DNA from: Saccharomycopsis phalli
Taxonomy: Eukaryota; Ascomycota; Saccharomycetes; Ascoideales; Saccharomycopsidaceae
DNA: 64,000 nt
Reading direction: 5' to 3'
Assembly: GCA_020342235.1 (NCBI GenBank)
Contig: CP073215.1
Coordinates: 1 to 64,000, forward strand
In this document: piece by piece, positions 30,139 through 39,991 of the stretch
Position numbering within the stretch: position 1 is the first letter of the stretch
Layout of the letters: each line of letters opens with the position of its first letter
Notes under the pieces: model-generated
Seen by the model: the letters and a program-made list of their open reading frames with translations, nothing else
The model's database searches: none
What the model was told of the DNA's origin: nothing
Program-made: the position numbers and the translations under genes

Positions 30139-33100
30139 ATGGCAGATTTAGAGATCGATGCCAGTGAGTCTGAGCAGCAGGGGGGGATTGCGCCGCAGGG
30201 GGTGTTACGGAGTGCACGAAGCACGACATTTCTAAGCGACCAGCACACTCATCACGAACGGTTGGCCACTTTGACTTCGGCCAACATGAGTGTTGATGGT
30301 TATGGCAAGAACCAGTTTGTAGCTTCTGATCCCGAGCCCGAGGAGAACGGTGCACAGAGTGAGTCGCATTTTGAGTTTTCAAAGCCGCTGAAGCATCCAA
30401 ATTCCACGTCATCGCTTTCGTCGACGTCAGTGAGAAACTTGAAGTTCACTCGGCTGCCGATGGAGTCGTTCAAATCGCCGAGCAGGCTGATGTACTCGGA
30501 AAAACACGCAAAGTATCTCAGTGTCATTGACTTGTACGAGGATTATGATGATGAGAGCCCGTTGAAGTTTGCTCAGGAACCTCTGTCGGTGGAACGACCT
30601 CTCCGGGTGGATCCGGAGCGACTCGTGTTGAGCAAGGAGCGGGTGTGTTCTCCGGGGAGCGTGGTTAGCTTTAATTTTATTTCCAAGGGTTTTGATAGTG
30701 ACGATGGGCGTGAGCAAGAGATTCCGGCGGATGGATTGGTGGAAGGAGGCCAAGGATTTCAATTTGATCAGAATAGAAACAATGAGTATGAAGGCAATTC
30801 TGGACAATTTAGGGATGAAATGGGAGATGGGGTGAATTACAATCGAGGAAAGTATAGTCAGGTGAATTTTAATCCGGTGAATTTTAACCAAGTGAATTTT
30901 AACCCGGGGAGTTTTAACCAGGGGGGCTTTAATCAAGGGAATTTCAACCAGAGTAATCACAATCAACTGAATCAAACGATTCCAATGAACCCAACAAAGC
31001 ATATGAATCAAATAAATCGCATAAATCAAATGAACCAAGGTAATCAAATAAATCAGATACATCAGACGAATCAAGGGAATCAAATGAGCCAAGGAAACCA
31101 AATGAGCCAAGGAAACCAAATGAATCAAATGAACCAAGGTAATCAAATAAATCAAGGGAACCAGATAATCCAAGGGAATCATATGAATCAAGGGAATCAC
31201 ATCAACCATATGAACCAAATGAAACATATGAACCAAGGTAATCAAATGAACCAAAGTACTCAAATGAATCAAATAAACCAAGGCAATCAAATGAGTCAAG
31301 GCAATCAAATGAATCAAGGCAATCAAATGAATCAAGGCAATCAAATGAATCAAGGCAATCAAATGCATCAAGGCAATCAAATGCATCAAATGAATCAAGG
31401 CAATCAAATGAACCAAATGAATCGCCAAGGCAACGGAATGGGAAACCTTGGTAAAATTAATGAAAATCCAGGCATGTTGCATCATAGCCAACCATTTCAG
31501 TTCATTAGTGCAGATATGAAGCCGCCTGCTGACCAACTGAGCAATCACACTAAGCAAGAAACGATATACTACTCTCCCAGCAGCACAATGGAGGATTTTG
31601 GCCAAGAACCAGCGTTAAATGGGTCGGGCCATGATTTAAGCCAAGGACAGACCCAAGTCCAAACGCAGAATTTAGCACAAGGTCAAAGCCAGAGTCAAAA
31701 CCCAAGCCTGTTCCAAGCCAAGGGTCAGAACACCGGCCAAAATGCCCACCAAAACCCTGAGAGAAGGGGAAATTTCACCCCAGTATCCTACGCCACCACG
31801 CCTTCTACTACAAATGCTGTAAGTGCCAATGTTACAAGCAACATCAACATCAACGCCAGTGGTGCTGTGAAAAACGACGATGCCTCGGACCTCAGCCTGA
31901 CTAGTAATGCTTCAGGCAGCTTGGCGAGTAACCAGCGGAATGTGAACCACAGCACGTCGTTTCTCTCTTTCCAGTCGCAGAAATCGGCCCCAATTGTGTT
32001 CACAGGCTCACATGGTGATCGGGACCGGTACGGGTTCAAAAAACAGACTGCGTACGTTACAACTGAGCAGTACGACCGGTGGTGGAGAGAGTATGAGCCG
32101 TACCTTGTGCGGAGAAAGAAGAAGTGGGTAGCGTTGCTCAAGCAAAATGGTCTTCCGCTACTGAACGATCGGCCCGCAAGGTTCCCGCCAAAGTCGCACA
32201 AGCTTAAAAGATATGTGCGCAAAGGCATTCCCGCGGAATGGCGGGGCAATGCCTGGTGGTATTTTGCACGCGGCGACGATAAGTTGAAGGATCATCCGGG
32301 GCTTTATGACAGCATTTTGGACAGTGTGAAGCATACCAAGACGCAAGATGCAGATATCATTGAGCGGGACCTTCATCGGACGTTTCCCGACAATATATAC
32401 TTTCGGGACACGATGAAAGAGGGCGAGGAGACGGCATTGATTCTGAGCTTGCGACGTGTTCTTGTTGCGTTTGCGACGTATCAGCCTCAGATTGGGTACT
32501 GTCAGTCGTTGAACTTCTTGGCCGGATTGCTTCTTGTGTTTCTCAATGAGGAGAAGTCCTTCTGGATGTTGGTGATCATCACTTCGCAGCTTCTTCCTGG
32601 TGTGCATGATCTCACGTTAGAGGGCGTGAATATTGACCAGGGCGTATTGATGCTCTGTATCAAGGAGTACTTGCCGCAGGTGTGGAACAAGATCGGGTTC
32701 AACTTCAGTGAGCTGGCAAACGGGCGGCAGAAGTTCAACACCGAGGTCAATGTGGTGACAAAACTCCCGCCAATCACATTGTGTACTGCCAGTTGGTTCA
32801 TGAGCGCATACATTGGCATTCTTCCGGTGGAGACGTATCTCCGGGTCTGGGACTGCTTCTTTTATGAGGAGAGCAAGGTGTTTTTCCGCATTGCCTTGAG
32901 TATCATGAAGCTTGCCGAGCCGCAAATCGACCGTGTCCGAGACGAGATGGAAGTGTTCCAGATCATCCAAAACTTCCCGAAGCGGCTCATTGATCCCAAG
33001 GACTTGTTTGATGTGTGTTACAAGAAGCGTCATGGATTTAACAACTTATCGCAGGAGGAAATTCTGCGGTGCCGACGGTTTGTCAAGGAGCAGCGGCAAA

Positions 33101-33291
33101 AAGCCAAAGTGACGGTGACGGCGCCACAGGAACAGGACGAGGAGGTGGACGAAGAGCTTTTGCGGATGAAGAAGGAGTTGAGTGAGAGCTACATTCCAGA
33201 TGAGTACGATTTCCGAAAGAACGGGTTGGCAGGGGTGCATTGGAATAAGAGTTTGGCCAAGAAATTGAGGAAGCAGAAGCGTGCTCGATGA
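30139..33291 (+). CDS. MSB3: TBC-domain Rab GTPase-activating protein, MSB3/MSB4 type
   Basis: 1050 residues from the first ATG at 30139 ('MADLEIDASESEQ'). The first two thirds are disordered, including a long Asn/Gln/Met/Gly repeat at about residues 245-430. The TBC domain spans about 690-960: 'KGIPAEWRGNAWWYFARG', the IxxDxxR motif 'IERDLHRTFPDN' with the arginine finger Arg747, and the glutamine finger Gln789 in 'GYCQSLNFLAGLLL'; then 'LEGVNIDQGVLMLCIKEYLP' and 'YLRVWDCFFYEE'. These blocks are the Msb3/Msb4 signature as I know it. Family members accelerate GTP hydrolysis by Sec4 and other Ypt GTPases at sites of polarised growth. The long Q/N tract may drive assembly and is much larger than in the baker's yeast proteins. 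Confidence 0.85.
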   Translation: MADLEIDASESEQQGGIAPQGVLRSARSTTFLSDQHTHHERLATLTSANMSVDGYGKNQFVASDPEPEENGAQSESHFEFSKPLKHPNSTSSLSSTSVRNLKFTRLPMESFKSPSRLMYSEKHAKYLSVIDLYEDYDDESPLKFAQEPLSVERPLRVDPERLVLSKERVCSPGSVVSFNFISKGFDSDDGREQEIPADGLVEGGQGFQFDQNRNNEYEGNSGQFRDEMGDGVNYNRGKYSQVNFNPVNFNQVNFNPGSFNQGGFNQGNFNQSNHNQLNQTIPMNPTKHMNQINRINQMNQGNQINQIHQTNQGNQMSQGNQMSQGNQMNQMNQGNQINQGNQIIQGNHMNQGNHINHMNQMKHMNQGNQMNQSTQMNQINQGNQMSQGNQMNQGNQMNQGNQMNQGNQMHQGNQMHQMNQGNQMNQMNRQGNGMGNLGKINENPGMLHHSQPFQFISADMKPPADQLSNHTKQETIYYSPSSTMEDFGQEPALNGSGHDLSQGQTQVQTQNLAQGQSQSQNPSLFQAKGQNTGQNAHQNPERRGNFTPVSYATTPSTTNAVSANVTSNININASGAVKNDDASDLSLTSNASGSLASNQRNVNHSTSFLSFQSQKSAPIVFTGSHGDRDRYGFKKQTAYVTTEQYDRWWREYEPYLVRRKKKWVALLKQNGLPLLNDRPARFPPKSHKLKRYVRKGIPAEWRGNAWWYFARGDDKLKDHPGLYDSILDSVKHTKTQDADIIERDLHRTFPDNIYFRDTMKEGEETALILSLRRVLVAFATYQPQIGYCQSLNFLAGLLLVFLNEEKSFWMLVIITSQLLPGVHDLTLEGVNIDQGVLMLCIKEYLPQVWNKIGFNFSELANGRQKFNTEVNVVTKLPPITLCTASWFMSAYIGILPVETYLRVWDCFFYEESKVFFRIALSIMKLAEPQIDRVRDEMEVFQIIQNFPKRLIDPKDLFDVCYKKRHGFNNLSQEEILRCRRFVKEQRQKAKVTVTAPQEQDEEVDEELLRMKKELSESYIPDEYDFRKNGLAGVHWNKSLAKKLRKQKRAR
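30870..31430. repeat. Degenerate in-gene repeat encoding the NQ/M/G tract
   Basis: Imperfect units of 9-15 bp (AATCAAATGAATCAAGGC and variants) encode NQMNQG-type repeats. The minus strand reads as a long hydrophobic frame, which is only a shadow of the repeat. Confidence 0.8.
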
Positions 33292-34076
33292 TTTTATGAT
33301 TTCACAATAGCATGTCTCGGGTTGATTGGATGACGGTAATGAAACGTTTGTTATCTTGCAGTGAATTGCCATTAATATTATAATACATGTGTAACATACA
33401 AGCGTATTGCAAAAGTAGAGGCGAATGGCACGTCAGAAACGGCTGTAACTGTGACAAAGTCGGGGTATCAGTCTGACAATGGAGTGAGATGATTATTCAA
33501 CTAGGTATTTTGTAATGCTGTATTCAATGGTTGCCTTGATTGATGGAAACATCTATCTGGCCGAATCAACAAGCATACCAATTCCTTGTGGTTGCTACAA
33601 TTTAATGGTTATGCTAGAAAAGAAATTCATTACGATTTTATTGAACGCTTGTTATGGATCTGAAGCCACGCATAATCCACGGATTTCTCCTTCACTTCCC
33701 AAACGAGAATGACTGATTGCAATCACATGAGCCATGGATTGTTCTTGACAAGATGGAAATTTCTTGAAAGATTCGCTTCGTTGTAGTTTGTATTATACTA
33801 TATAAAGATGTGGCTGATATATGCTGTTGCCAGATTATAACTGAAATGACCCACGTAGTTCTCCAAGTAATCACTGACTTGAGTAATCACTGACTTGAGT
33901 AATTACGGACTTGAGTAATTTACCCACTTCAAGTAATCTCAGATATTCCAATCGCCCAGACCATTTCATTACAAATATTCAACTATATTCCAATTCCAGG
34001 CTTCATTACCCATCATTGTATTCCGTCTACTCGGCCGTATCAAGCAACCCCTGCAGCCAAATTTTTCTTCCTAACA
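33292..34076. other. Intergenic region, 785 bp
   Basis: Contains a short tandem at about 33868-33925 (units of GTAATCACTGACTTGA). Otherwise nothing recognised; it includes the promoter of the gene at 34077. Confidence 0.4.
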
Positions 34077-34934
34077 ATGACCTTACAGACACGATTGACG
34101 AGCACCGACGACCCAAAGCAGCTTGAGAAGCTCATTGAGCGACACACCGAGTCTCTTTCGCTCATTCGCGCCGAGATTCTCGAGTTGGAGCAGCTAAACA
34201 CGTCGCTTAATCACCAGGTCAATAACTCCATTCTCAAGGATGTGGTGTGGCCTCTAAAGGGCGAGTTTTCGGCTTCTAATCAGATATCCAATACGAAAAA
34301 ACTGGAAAATAACGTGGCAAAGGAAGTGCCCGAAAAGAGTTTTGGCAAGCAAATGTCCAAGGAGAACGTTGAGAAGCAAACGACCAAGGAGAGCATCGAT
34401 AAACAAGTGTCCACAGAGAAGATCGGAAAGCGTGTGTCAGACGGTGAAATTACAATAGACAAGCCCAATGATGAGGAGGGAGGGTCTTTGTCTGAGGACT
34501 ATACCAGCGCAAAAGAGCAGGACGAAGAGGAACTCGTGAAAGCCGCATATGAGTTAGCGTTGGACGAAAAGGCAGAAAACGTACTGGCAGATGAAACCAG
34601 CGAGCTAGGCGATCTCAAATTAGATGACCAACAGTTTCTCCAGCAGTCGCTGCCTAAACTCATGCCTGCGGAACTTTCGTTGGCGGAGATTGACTACGAC
34701 AAAGTTCATCTGGACAAGACCGGACAGTTGATTAAACAGCTTGCTTTGAAGAGCGACGAGCTTCTCCGGGGACCTCTTGAGGTTGGAGATAATGTCTTGT
34801 TGAGCGACCAGTTGGCCAGTTATAGCCTGGACTTGAATGCCAAGGGGAATAAGTATATTAGTGATTTGAACTGGGTGATTGACAATTTTACGTCATCTGA
34901 AGGAATAGTAAGTGGGAGTGTTGAATTTGGCTAG
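34077..34934 (+). CDS. Acidic coiled-coil protein of unknown function
   Basis: 285 residues, not recognised. Residues about 13-48 are a good coiled coil ('LEKLIERHTESLSLIRAEIL', 'ELEQLNTSLN'). Residues about 75-125 carry a loose 10-11 residue Lys/Glu repeat ('KSFGKQMSKENVEKQTTKES'). The middle is acidic. The C-terminal third (about 200-285) looks folded: 'EIDYDKVHLDKTGQLIKQLA' and 'ISDLNWVIDNF'. No signal peptide or membrane segment. The shape (N-terminal coil, charged linker, C-terminal helical part) suits a small subunit of a complex, but no partner is suggested by the neighbours. Confidence 0.7.
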   Translation: MTLQTRLTSTDDPKQLEKLIERHTESLSLIRAEILELEQLNTSLNHQVNNSILKDVVWPLKGEFSASNQISNTKKLENNVAKEVPEKSFGKQMSKENVEKQTTKESIDKQVSTEKIGKRVSDGEITIDKPNDEEGGSLSEDYTSAKEQDEEELVKAAYELALDEKAENVLADETSELGDLKLDDQQFLQQSLPKLMPAELSLAEIDYDKVHLDKTGQLIKQLALKSDELLRGPLEVGDNVLLSDQLASYSLDLNAKGNKYISDLNWVIDNFTSSEGIVSGSVEFG

Positions 34935-35617
34935 GTAGGACAGACTGCAGAGGATTTGCCCGGGATTTTAAGGATACTATGGTTCTATGACAATTTGATT
35001 TGTCATTTATGATGATTCAAGTAATTTGTCATTTATGATGATTCCAGTGATTTGTCATGGATATAACGATCCGACCAAGTGATTTGTCATGGATATGACG
35101 ACCTGATTGGTTTGGGTGATGTAGTTGGATTGGGTAGTTCGTATCTTGGAACGTACTTGGGACATGTTTGATTAACAAGGGGTGATTCAATTGCTGGTTT
35201 AATTGGATTACTGTGATGTGTGATAGTGTAATTATTGAATTACTGCGATTACTGTTGGATCACTGCTGGAATATGGTGATTATTGTTCTTACTGTGATAT
35301 TATGATTACTGTGTACTGTGATATTATGATTACTGTGTACTGTGATACTGTGTACTGCGTACTGCGTACTGTGATACTGTCAACTGTGATACTATTCAAT
35401 CACTATAACTGAGGGTCATTCTGATACTATACTATGTGTCCTGTGATGTGATACTGTAAATATTGAATTACTGAAATTACTTGAAATACTTAGTTATATA
35501 CAAGAAGAGCAGATTTGAAATCAAATGTAAAGTCGCAACATAACCTAACCAACCACCACACATCCCAGCCATACACACAAGGCCAGGAATCAACTCCATA
35601 CCCACCCCATGGTGCAC
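34935..35617. repeat. Low-complexity intergenic region
   Basis: Dominated by degenerate repeats of GTGATTTGTCATGGATATGA and TGATACTGTGTACTG type at about 35000-35460. No gene seen. It separates two genes running toward each other. Confidence 0.6.
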
Positions 35618-36517
35618 TTAGTTATCCAACGACAACTTGGACCGTTCACTTGGAGGAACGTCCTCGGGAAACTCCTGGTACGCCTTCTTCTTCAACGCAG
35701 CCTCCTCGTCACTGGTCAAACGGTACACCACCTCATCTGGAGCGACAAAGGCAAACTTGCCGAATCCAAACTCACGGTCACTCAATTTTCCCAAGACATA
35801 CAACTGCATACGGATGTACTTGACTACGGACTCAAGGGCCAAGTAGTCAATGTCCTGCTTGGCGTTGAAGACGTTCCGCCAGACTGCGTACGCCAACGAG
35901 ATATCGTCGGTGGAAAATCCTTCGTCGTAGGCAAGAACCGCGCCCCGGAGCTGGGTGTGAAACTCCCGGAGATACTGGTCGCGGATCCGGCCGCTGGAGA
36001 CGTTCATGTCGTTGGTTAGGCGCAACTCGATGTCGCTGAAGAACCGGTCAATGAGTTTCTGCTGATAGTTGCGGCCGTATTTGAACGGCATTGCCCGCAT
36101 GCGCACCGTCAACAACCACGTGTGCAACACCGTCACCTGGAACCACAGCTCAAAGCTGGGCTCGAGCCCGAGTGTTTTATACCAGTAGTCGCTGGTGGTA
36201 GTGTCCTGCGAGATAAGGGCCTGCTCCTTGCAAATCCCGTAGTAGTACGATCCGGCAATTGGACCGGCACGCACCCGGTCCATATCCAAGCGGAACGCAG
36301 ACACGACAAACTGGCCGACGGCCTCCTTCCACCGGGGAAGCACGTATCCCAGAGACTCGTACTTGTTGTCGGAGAGCAAGGGACCGTGTCCCGTGGCTCC
36401 CTTGGCATTGTTCGAGGCGGCCACGTGCGGAGCCACAGACCCGCGGGCAACCTCGCTCGGAGCAGCAAACTTGCCCTGTGCGACTTTCAGCGATAATCTA
36501 CGAGCAGTTCTGAGCAT
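35618..36517 (-). CDS. CBP3: Cbp3-type ubiquinol-cytochrome c reductase assembly chaperone
   Basis: 299 residues with the ubiquinol-cytochrome c chaperone domain at about 105-260: 'LEPSFELWFQVTVLHTWLLT', 'VRMRAMPF', 'YQQKLIDRFFSDIELRL', 'LREFHTQLRGAVLAYDEGF' and 'AVWRNVFN'. The N-terminus (residues 1-20, Arg/Lys/Ser-rich without acids) is a mitochondrial presequence. In baker's yeast Cbp3 pairs with Cbp6 at the mitoribosome exit, takes up newly made cytochrome b and passes it into complex III assembly. It is divergent from FSF1 with 277 bp between, so the two mitochondrial genes share a promoter region. Confidence 0.92.
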   Translation of the reverse strand: MLRTARRLSLKVAQGKFAAPSEVARGSVAPHVAASNNAKGATGHGPLLSDNKYESLGYVLPRWKEAVGQFVVSAFRLDMDRVRAGPIAGSYYYGICKEQALISQDTTTSDYWYKTLGLEPSFELWFQVTVLHTWLLTVRMRAMPFKYGRNYQQKLIDRFFSDIELRLTNDMNVSSGRIRDQYLREFHTQLRGAVLAYDEGFSTDDISLAYAVWRNVFNAKQDIDYLALESVVKYIRMQLYVLGKLSDREFGFGKFAFVAPDEVVYRLTSDEEAALKKKAYQEFPEDVPPSERSKLSLDN

Positions 36518-36794
36518 TGGATTGGGGCAGACGAAAAAATCTTATAGCATGTGTGCACGTGCGCGCGATGCGGGACCGTGGTCACGTGGTCACGTGGTCA
36601 TCATTACATAATCATTGTTACATAATCATTGTCACAAAAGCATCATTATATAAGTATTATATAAGCGTCACATGACTTATCACGCGTATCACATGACCAT
36701 CACCGTTTATCACTATTACCACCATTCATCACTGTTGACTGCTCACCTTTGCTGTTACATTCGTCACACGTTTTATCTGTAGTACCAATTACTC
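36518..36794. promoter_or_regulatory. Shared CBP3/FSF1 promoter with CACGTG boxes
   Basis: 277 bp between divergent starts. Two adjacent GTCACGTGG sites at about 36580-36598 match the Cbf1 core TCACGTG, and a run of CATAATCATTGTTACATAATC follows. Cbf1 and mitochondrial genes are linked in several yeasts; the binding here is inferred. Confidence 0.5.
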
Positions 36795-37760
36795 ATGGCT
36801 AGACCTATTCCTGAGAGCAGACACGACTTGGACACGTACCTTGGCAGAGTAAGACACTGTCTTGACATCAGCGACCCGACGACGCTCTTTGCATCGGCCT
36901 CCCAGCTCGAGCTGGCAAAACAGCACCTTGAGCAGTACAAAAATGGCGCCGCCGACACCGACGACCATTTCTGGAATGCGAAAAAATTGGTCGACTCCAG
37001 CATCCACCCCGATACAGGCGAAACCATTCTTCTTCCGTTCCGCATGTCCTGCTGCGTTCTCTCGAACTTGGTCGTCACCGCCGGCATGCTCACACCCAAT
37101 ATGGGCCCGCTTGGCACCGTGCTCTGGCAATGGGGTAACCAGTCCTTGAACGTCGCCATCAACATCTCCAACTCCAACAAGTCGCACCCCATTTCCACCC
37201 CCCAGCTCGTGACCAACTATGCTGCTGCCGTCACAGCCAGCTGTGGCGTCGCCCTTGGGCTCAATGCCATTGTCCCGCGGCTCCGCTCCATTACCCCAAA
37301 GACCCGCACGATTTTGTCCCGCTTGATCCCGTTTGCTGCCGTTGTAAGTGCCGGTGTCGTCAACGTGTTCCTCATGCGTTCCGAGGAGATCAAAAAGGGA
37401 ATCTCTGTGTTCCACCCCCAGACAAAGGAGGAGGTCGGCACCTCCAAAATTGCAGCAGTGTACGCCGTGGGTGAGACCGCAGCGTCACGTGTGATCAATG
37501 CCACACCGTCGATGGTGGTTCCTCCGTTGTTGTTGCTCCGGTTGCAGCGCGGGTTCCTCAAGGGCAGGGGCATGGGGATCACTACTTTGGTGAATCTTGG
37601 CTTGATTGCAGCGACAGGGTTCACAGTGTTGCCGTTTGCACTTGCGGTTTTTCCGCAGACTGAACGGTTGCCAGTGGCTCGTTTGGAGGAGAAGTTTCAC
37701 GGGTTGAAGGACAGTCAAGGGAAGGAGATTGAGTACTTGGAGTTTAACCGGGGGATATAG
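36795..37760 (+). CDS. FSF1: Sideroflexin family mitochondrial carrier
   Basis: 321 residues, full family length. N-terminal 'PESRHDLDTYLGRVRHCLDI' with 'SDPTTLF', 'ILLPFRMSCCVLSNLVVTAG', 'TPNMGPLGTVLWQWGNQSLN' and the 'NISNSNKS' block are sideroflexin signatures, followed by about five hydrophobic helices and 'QTERLPVARLEEKF' near the end. Sideroflexins sit in the inner mitochondrial membrane; human SFXN1 moves serine for one-carbon metabolism, and yeast Fsf1 is the homologue. One CTG codon (residue in 'SQLExAKQ') falls where homologues have Asn or His, which fits Ser better than Leu. Confidence 0.93.
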   Translation: MARPIPESRHDLDTYLGRVRHCLDISDPTTLFASASQLELAKQHLEQYKNGAADTDDHFWNAKKLVDSSIHPDTGETILLPFRMSCCVLSNLVVTAGMLTPNMGPLGTVLWQWGNQSLNVAINISNSNKSHPISTPQLVTNYAAAVTASCGVALGLNAIVPRLRSITPKTRTILSRLIPFAAVVSAGVVNVFLMRSEEIKKGISVFHPQTKEEVGTSKIAAVYAVGETAASRVINATPSMVVPPLLLLRLQRGFLKGRGMGITTLVNLGLIAATGFTVLPFALAVFPQTERLPVARLEEKFHGLKDSQGKEIEYLEFNRGI

Positions 37761-38182
37761 ACTGAGATGATAGATTATAGTTGAGATTATTAATGAAATT
37801 ATTAGTTGTATAGATTCATCTAATTATTATATTATATCCATTGCCAACGTACATTTTTTTTATTTGTAATTGAGTAATTAACTTCTCGGCTCCATTCTAT
37901 CTGAGTCTATCTTCTGTCGGTCTAGTCAGTCCATTCCTTTCTTCAGATTTGTTTCCTTTGTAAGAATATTCACACTTTGAATGGCCAAACAATTATATTT
38001 CAGCCATGTCATCAACATGTATCCTGGTTTTTATAGTATATCCATCTTCTGCTGATTCGCTTCAATCCATGGCGCATTCATTTGCCCATACTCTAATACA
38101 GATTGCAATTTGATAGCCACCATAATAACTAAGATGCATGTTGGCAAATGCCAAGACATTTGTTGTTAAAATAACTAAAATA
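37761..38182. other. Intergenic region before LINE fragment
   Basis: AT-rich 3' flank of FSF1; nothing recognised except the left target duplication of the LINE fragment at 38169-38182. Confidence 0.4.
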
Positions 38183-38433
38183 ATAATAATAATACTATTT
38201 ATTCGAGGCCATAGCTATATTAGGCTCCCAGAGGAGATTTATACTTCTTTGTCTACGACTAAGGACGGTGCTGCTATGTAGTCGTTGAAAGAAAACTCTG
38301 CAACAGAGATATAAGCCTTCGACTTGAGCTTGTAAACATGTAAGGTAATGAACTTCGGAGGGCAATAGGCTTTCGCCTGGATCTTTTGAGGTGACTTGAG
38401 CCACCTCCCCAGAGTAATAGTACGGTGACCCTC
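38183..38433 (-). mobile_element. 5'-truncated LINE copy (3' UTR only) with 14-bp target duplication
   Basis: Reverse complement of about 11555-11800 of the LINE, including 'GGAGCCTAGTATAGCTATAG'-like and (ATT)n ends. AAATAACTAAAATA flanks it on both sides (38169-38182 and 38434-38447). A classic dead-on-arrival LINE insertion, recent by its perfect duplication. Confidence 0.9.
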
Positions 38434-38447
38434 AAATAACTAAAATA

Positions 38448-39169
38448 TATTCACTAAACAAAATAGGTAGATAGTCGGCCTAATATCATGTAAAAAGAAC
38501 CACACAGCCGATTCTCCATCCGGCAACAAGAGATGTGAGAAAAGCACATTGTCAAAGTCGTGAGAAGAAAATAATACAAAGACAAAGTTTTGGTTTTGAT
38601 GAGACACACTATACTGTATACAGCTACTCTTAATACCAAGACTAGATTTAAGCACCAATATAATATAGAAAAGCCAGTTGTACAACCAGAATCAAGACCA
38701 GTGAACGAGGCTTTAAACTAGTTTTTACTACTACAGCGTCGTGTCCAGATAGTGACTCCTGATGACAATCTCGTGTACATACCATGTAGTACGCATTTCT
38801 AAAATTGCATTTTTAAACTACTATTGAAGTCCAAGGAAATTCTCAACGTGAGTCTGAAGTTGCAAATATATTAGATGACAATATACGGCCGATATGAGGA
38901 TGGATTGAATCATAATAGTAATCAAGGATATAAGGCTTGACGGAGCAACTATCAAGTCACAGCAAGTCACAACAATCAAGTCACAACAATCAAGTCACAA
39001 CAAGTCAAAAGTCAAAGGTACAACTGTTGGAAACCATGCATTGCCATATTCAGCACTATTTATCCCCACAAGTGAATCTCATCAGCCTACAGCGAGGGAA
39101 ACCCCAAAACCACAACCTGATCCAATCCACACATTTTAGAAATCGTCAACGTTCAAAAGGCCAAGACTC
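38448..39169. other. Intergenic region, no gene seen
   Basis: A short tandem of CAAGTCACAACAAT units occurs at about 38955-39008. No reading frame with recognisable content. Confidence 0.4.
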
Positions 39170-39991
39170 TCAATAGTCGCGCAAGATGCCCTTCATGTGA
39201 GTATTGGTGATCTTCCCCTTGCGGGGTTTCTTTTGTTTCTTCTGCAACCGGGCGACGGTGGCTTTCTTCAATGTGTTTGGATCCATGCTAGTCGGTTTGA
39301 TTCCGCGCTCGCTCAACTTGACCGGCAATTCGCTCGGCGACGGCAACTTTACGTCGTTCCACATGGAGATGAATTCCTCATCAATGGTTCCCAACGGCAA
39401 TTCGCGGTAGTTTGACCACACGTACCGCGGATGGTTGTCCTTTTTCGCCCGTAGTATCAAGATTTTACTCTTCCGCTCGAGCTCATTGAGGGAGCTGGTA
39501 CAGTTGGGCCACCCGTCCTTCAAGTCTTTTACAGAAATGCCCCTGAAGATCTCCTGGGTGCGCAAGAACGCCACCAAGTCATTTCCGTTTTTGATGTTGT
39601 GGAGCGACACATACTCCAAAGTATGCGTCAGCGAGTCGTACTTGATCCGCTCGGTGTTTTGGAGCGCGACCAAGAGCTTCAGAATGTCGTTGGTATTGAG
39701 CCGCCGCTTCAATTCCTCCGCGGTAATCGGCTTCTCGGCGCTCTTGACCAACTCCACTGCCAAGTGTAGGTTTGTCGATGAGTGCGACGCTAGTGTCGCC
39801 TTTTCAGCATACGAAGCGCTGGCAATGCTGCCCTTGAAGAAGTCCTTTTTGGACCGTTTGTTGGGCGAGCTTCGAAGCAGAGCTGGATTCTCACGCTTCA
39901 CCAGCTTGCCGGCGACAGCCATTGACAGCTTGTCTCCGACAGACTTGAGGCTTCTTCTGTAGTGCGATACTGATGCCGATAAATCACTCAT
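39170..39991 (-). CDS. TFA2: TFIIE beta subunit
   Basis: 273 residues, somewhat shorter than the baker's yeast protein (about 328). Basic N-terminus ('NKRSKKDFFKGSIAS'), then tandem winged-helix regions: 'ELVKSAEKPITAEELKRRLN' with 'TNDILKLLVALQNTERIKYD' and 'HNIKNGNDLVAFLRTQEIFR' with 'GISVKDLKDGWPNCTSSLNE'. 'LERKSKILILRAKKDNHPRY' and the Lys-rich tail 'RLQKKQKKPRKGKITNTHMK' complete the family pattern. TFIIE beta with Tfa1 recruits and regulates TFIIH at RNA polymerase II promoters. Nuclear. A single exon with an ATG at the family start. Confidence 0.92.
   Translation of the reverse strand: MSDLSASVSHYRRSLKSVGDKLSMAVAGKLVKRENPALLRSSPNKRSKKDFFKGSIASASYAEKATLASHSSTNLHLAVELVKSAEKPITAEELKRRLNTNDILKLLVALQNTERIKYDSLTHTLEYVSLHNIKNGNDLVAFLRTQEIFRGISVKDLKDGWPNCTSSLNELERKSKILILRAKKDNHPRYVWSNYRELPLGTIDEEFISMWNDVKLPSPSELPVKLSERGIKPTSMDPNTLKKATVARLQKKQKKPRKGKITNTHMKGILRDY

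Noticed and set aside
30427-31605. 392-residue hydrophobic frame on the minus strand
   Set aside because: Exact antisense of the NQ repeat of the TBC gene; LIHLI patterns are a repeat artefact.
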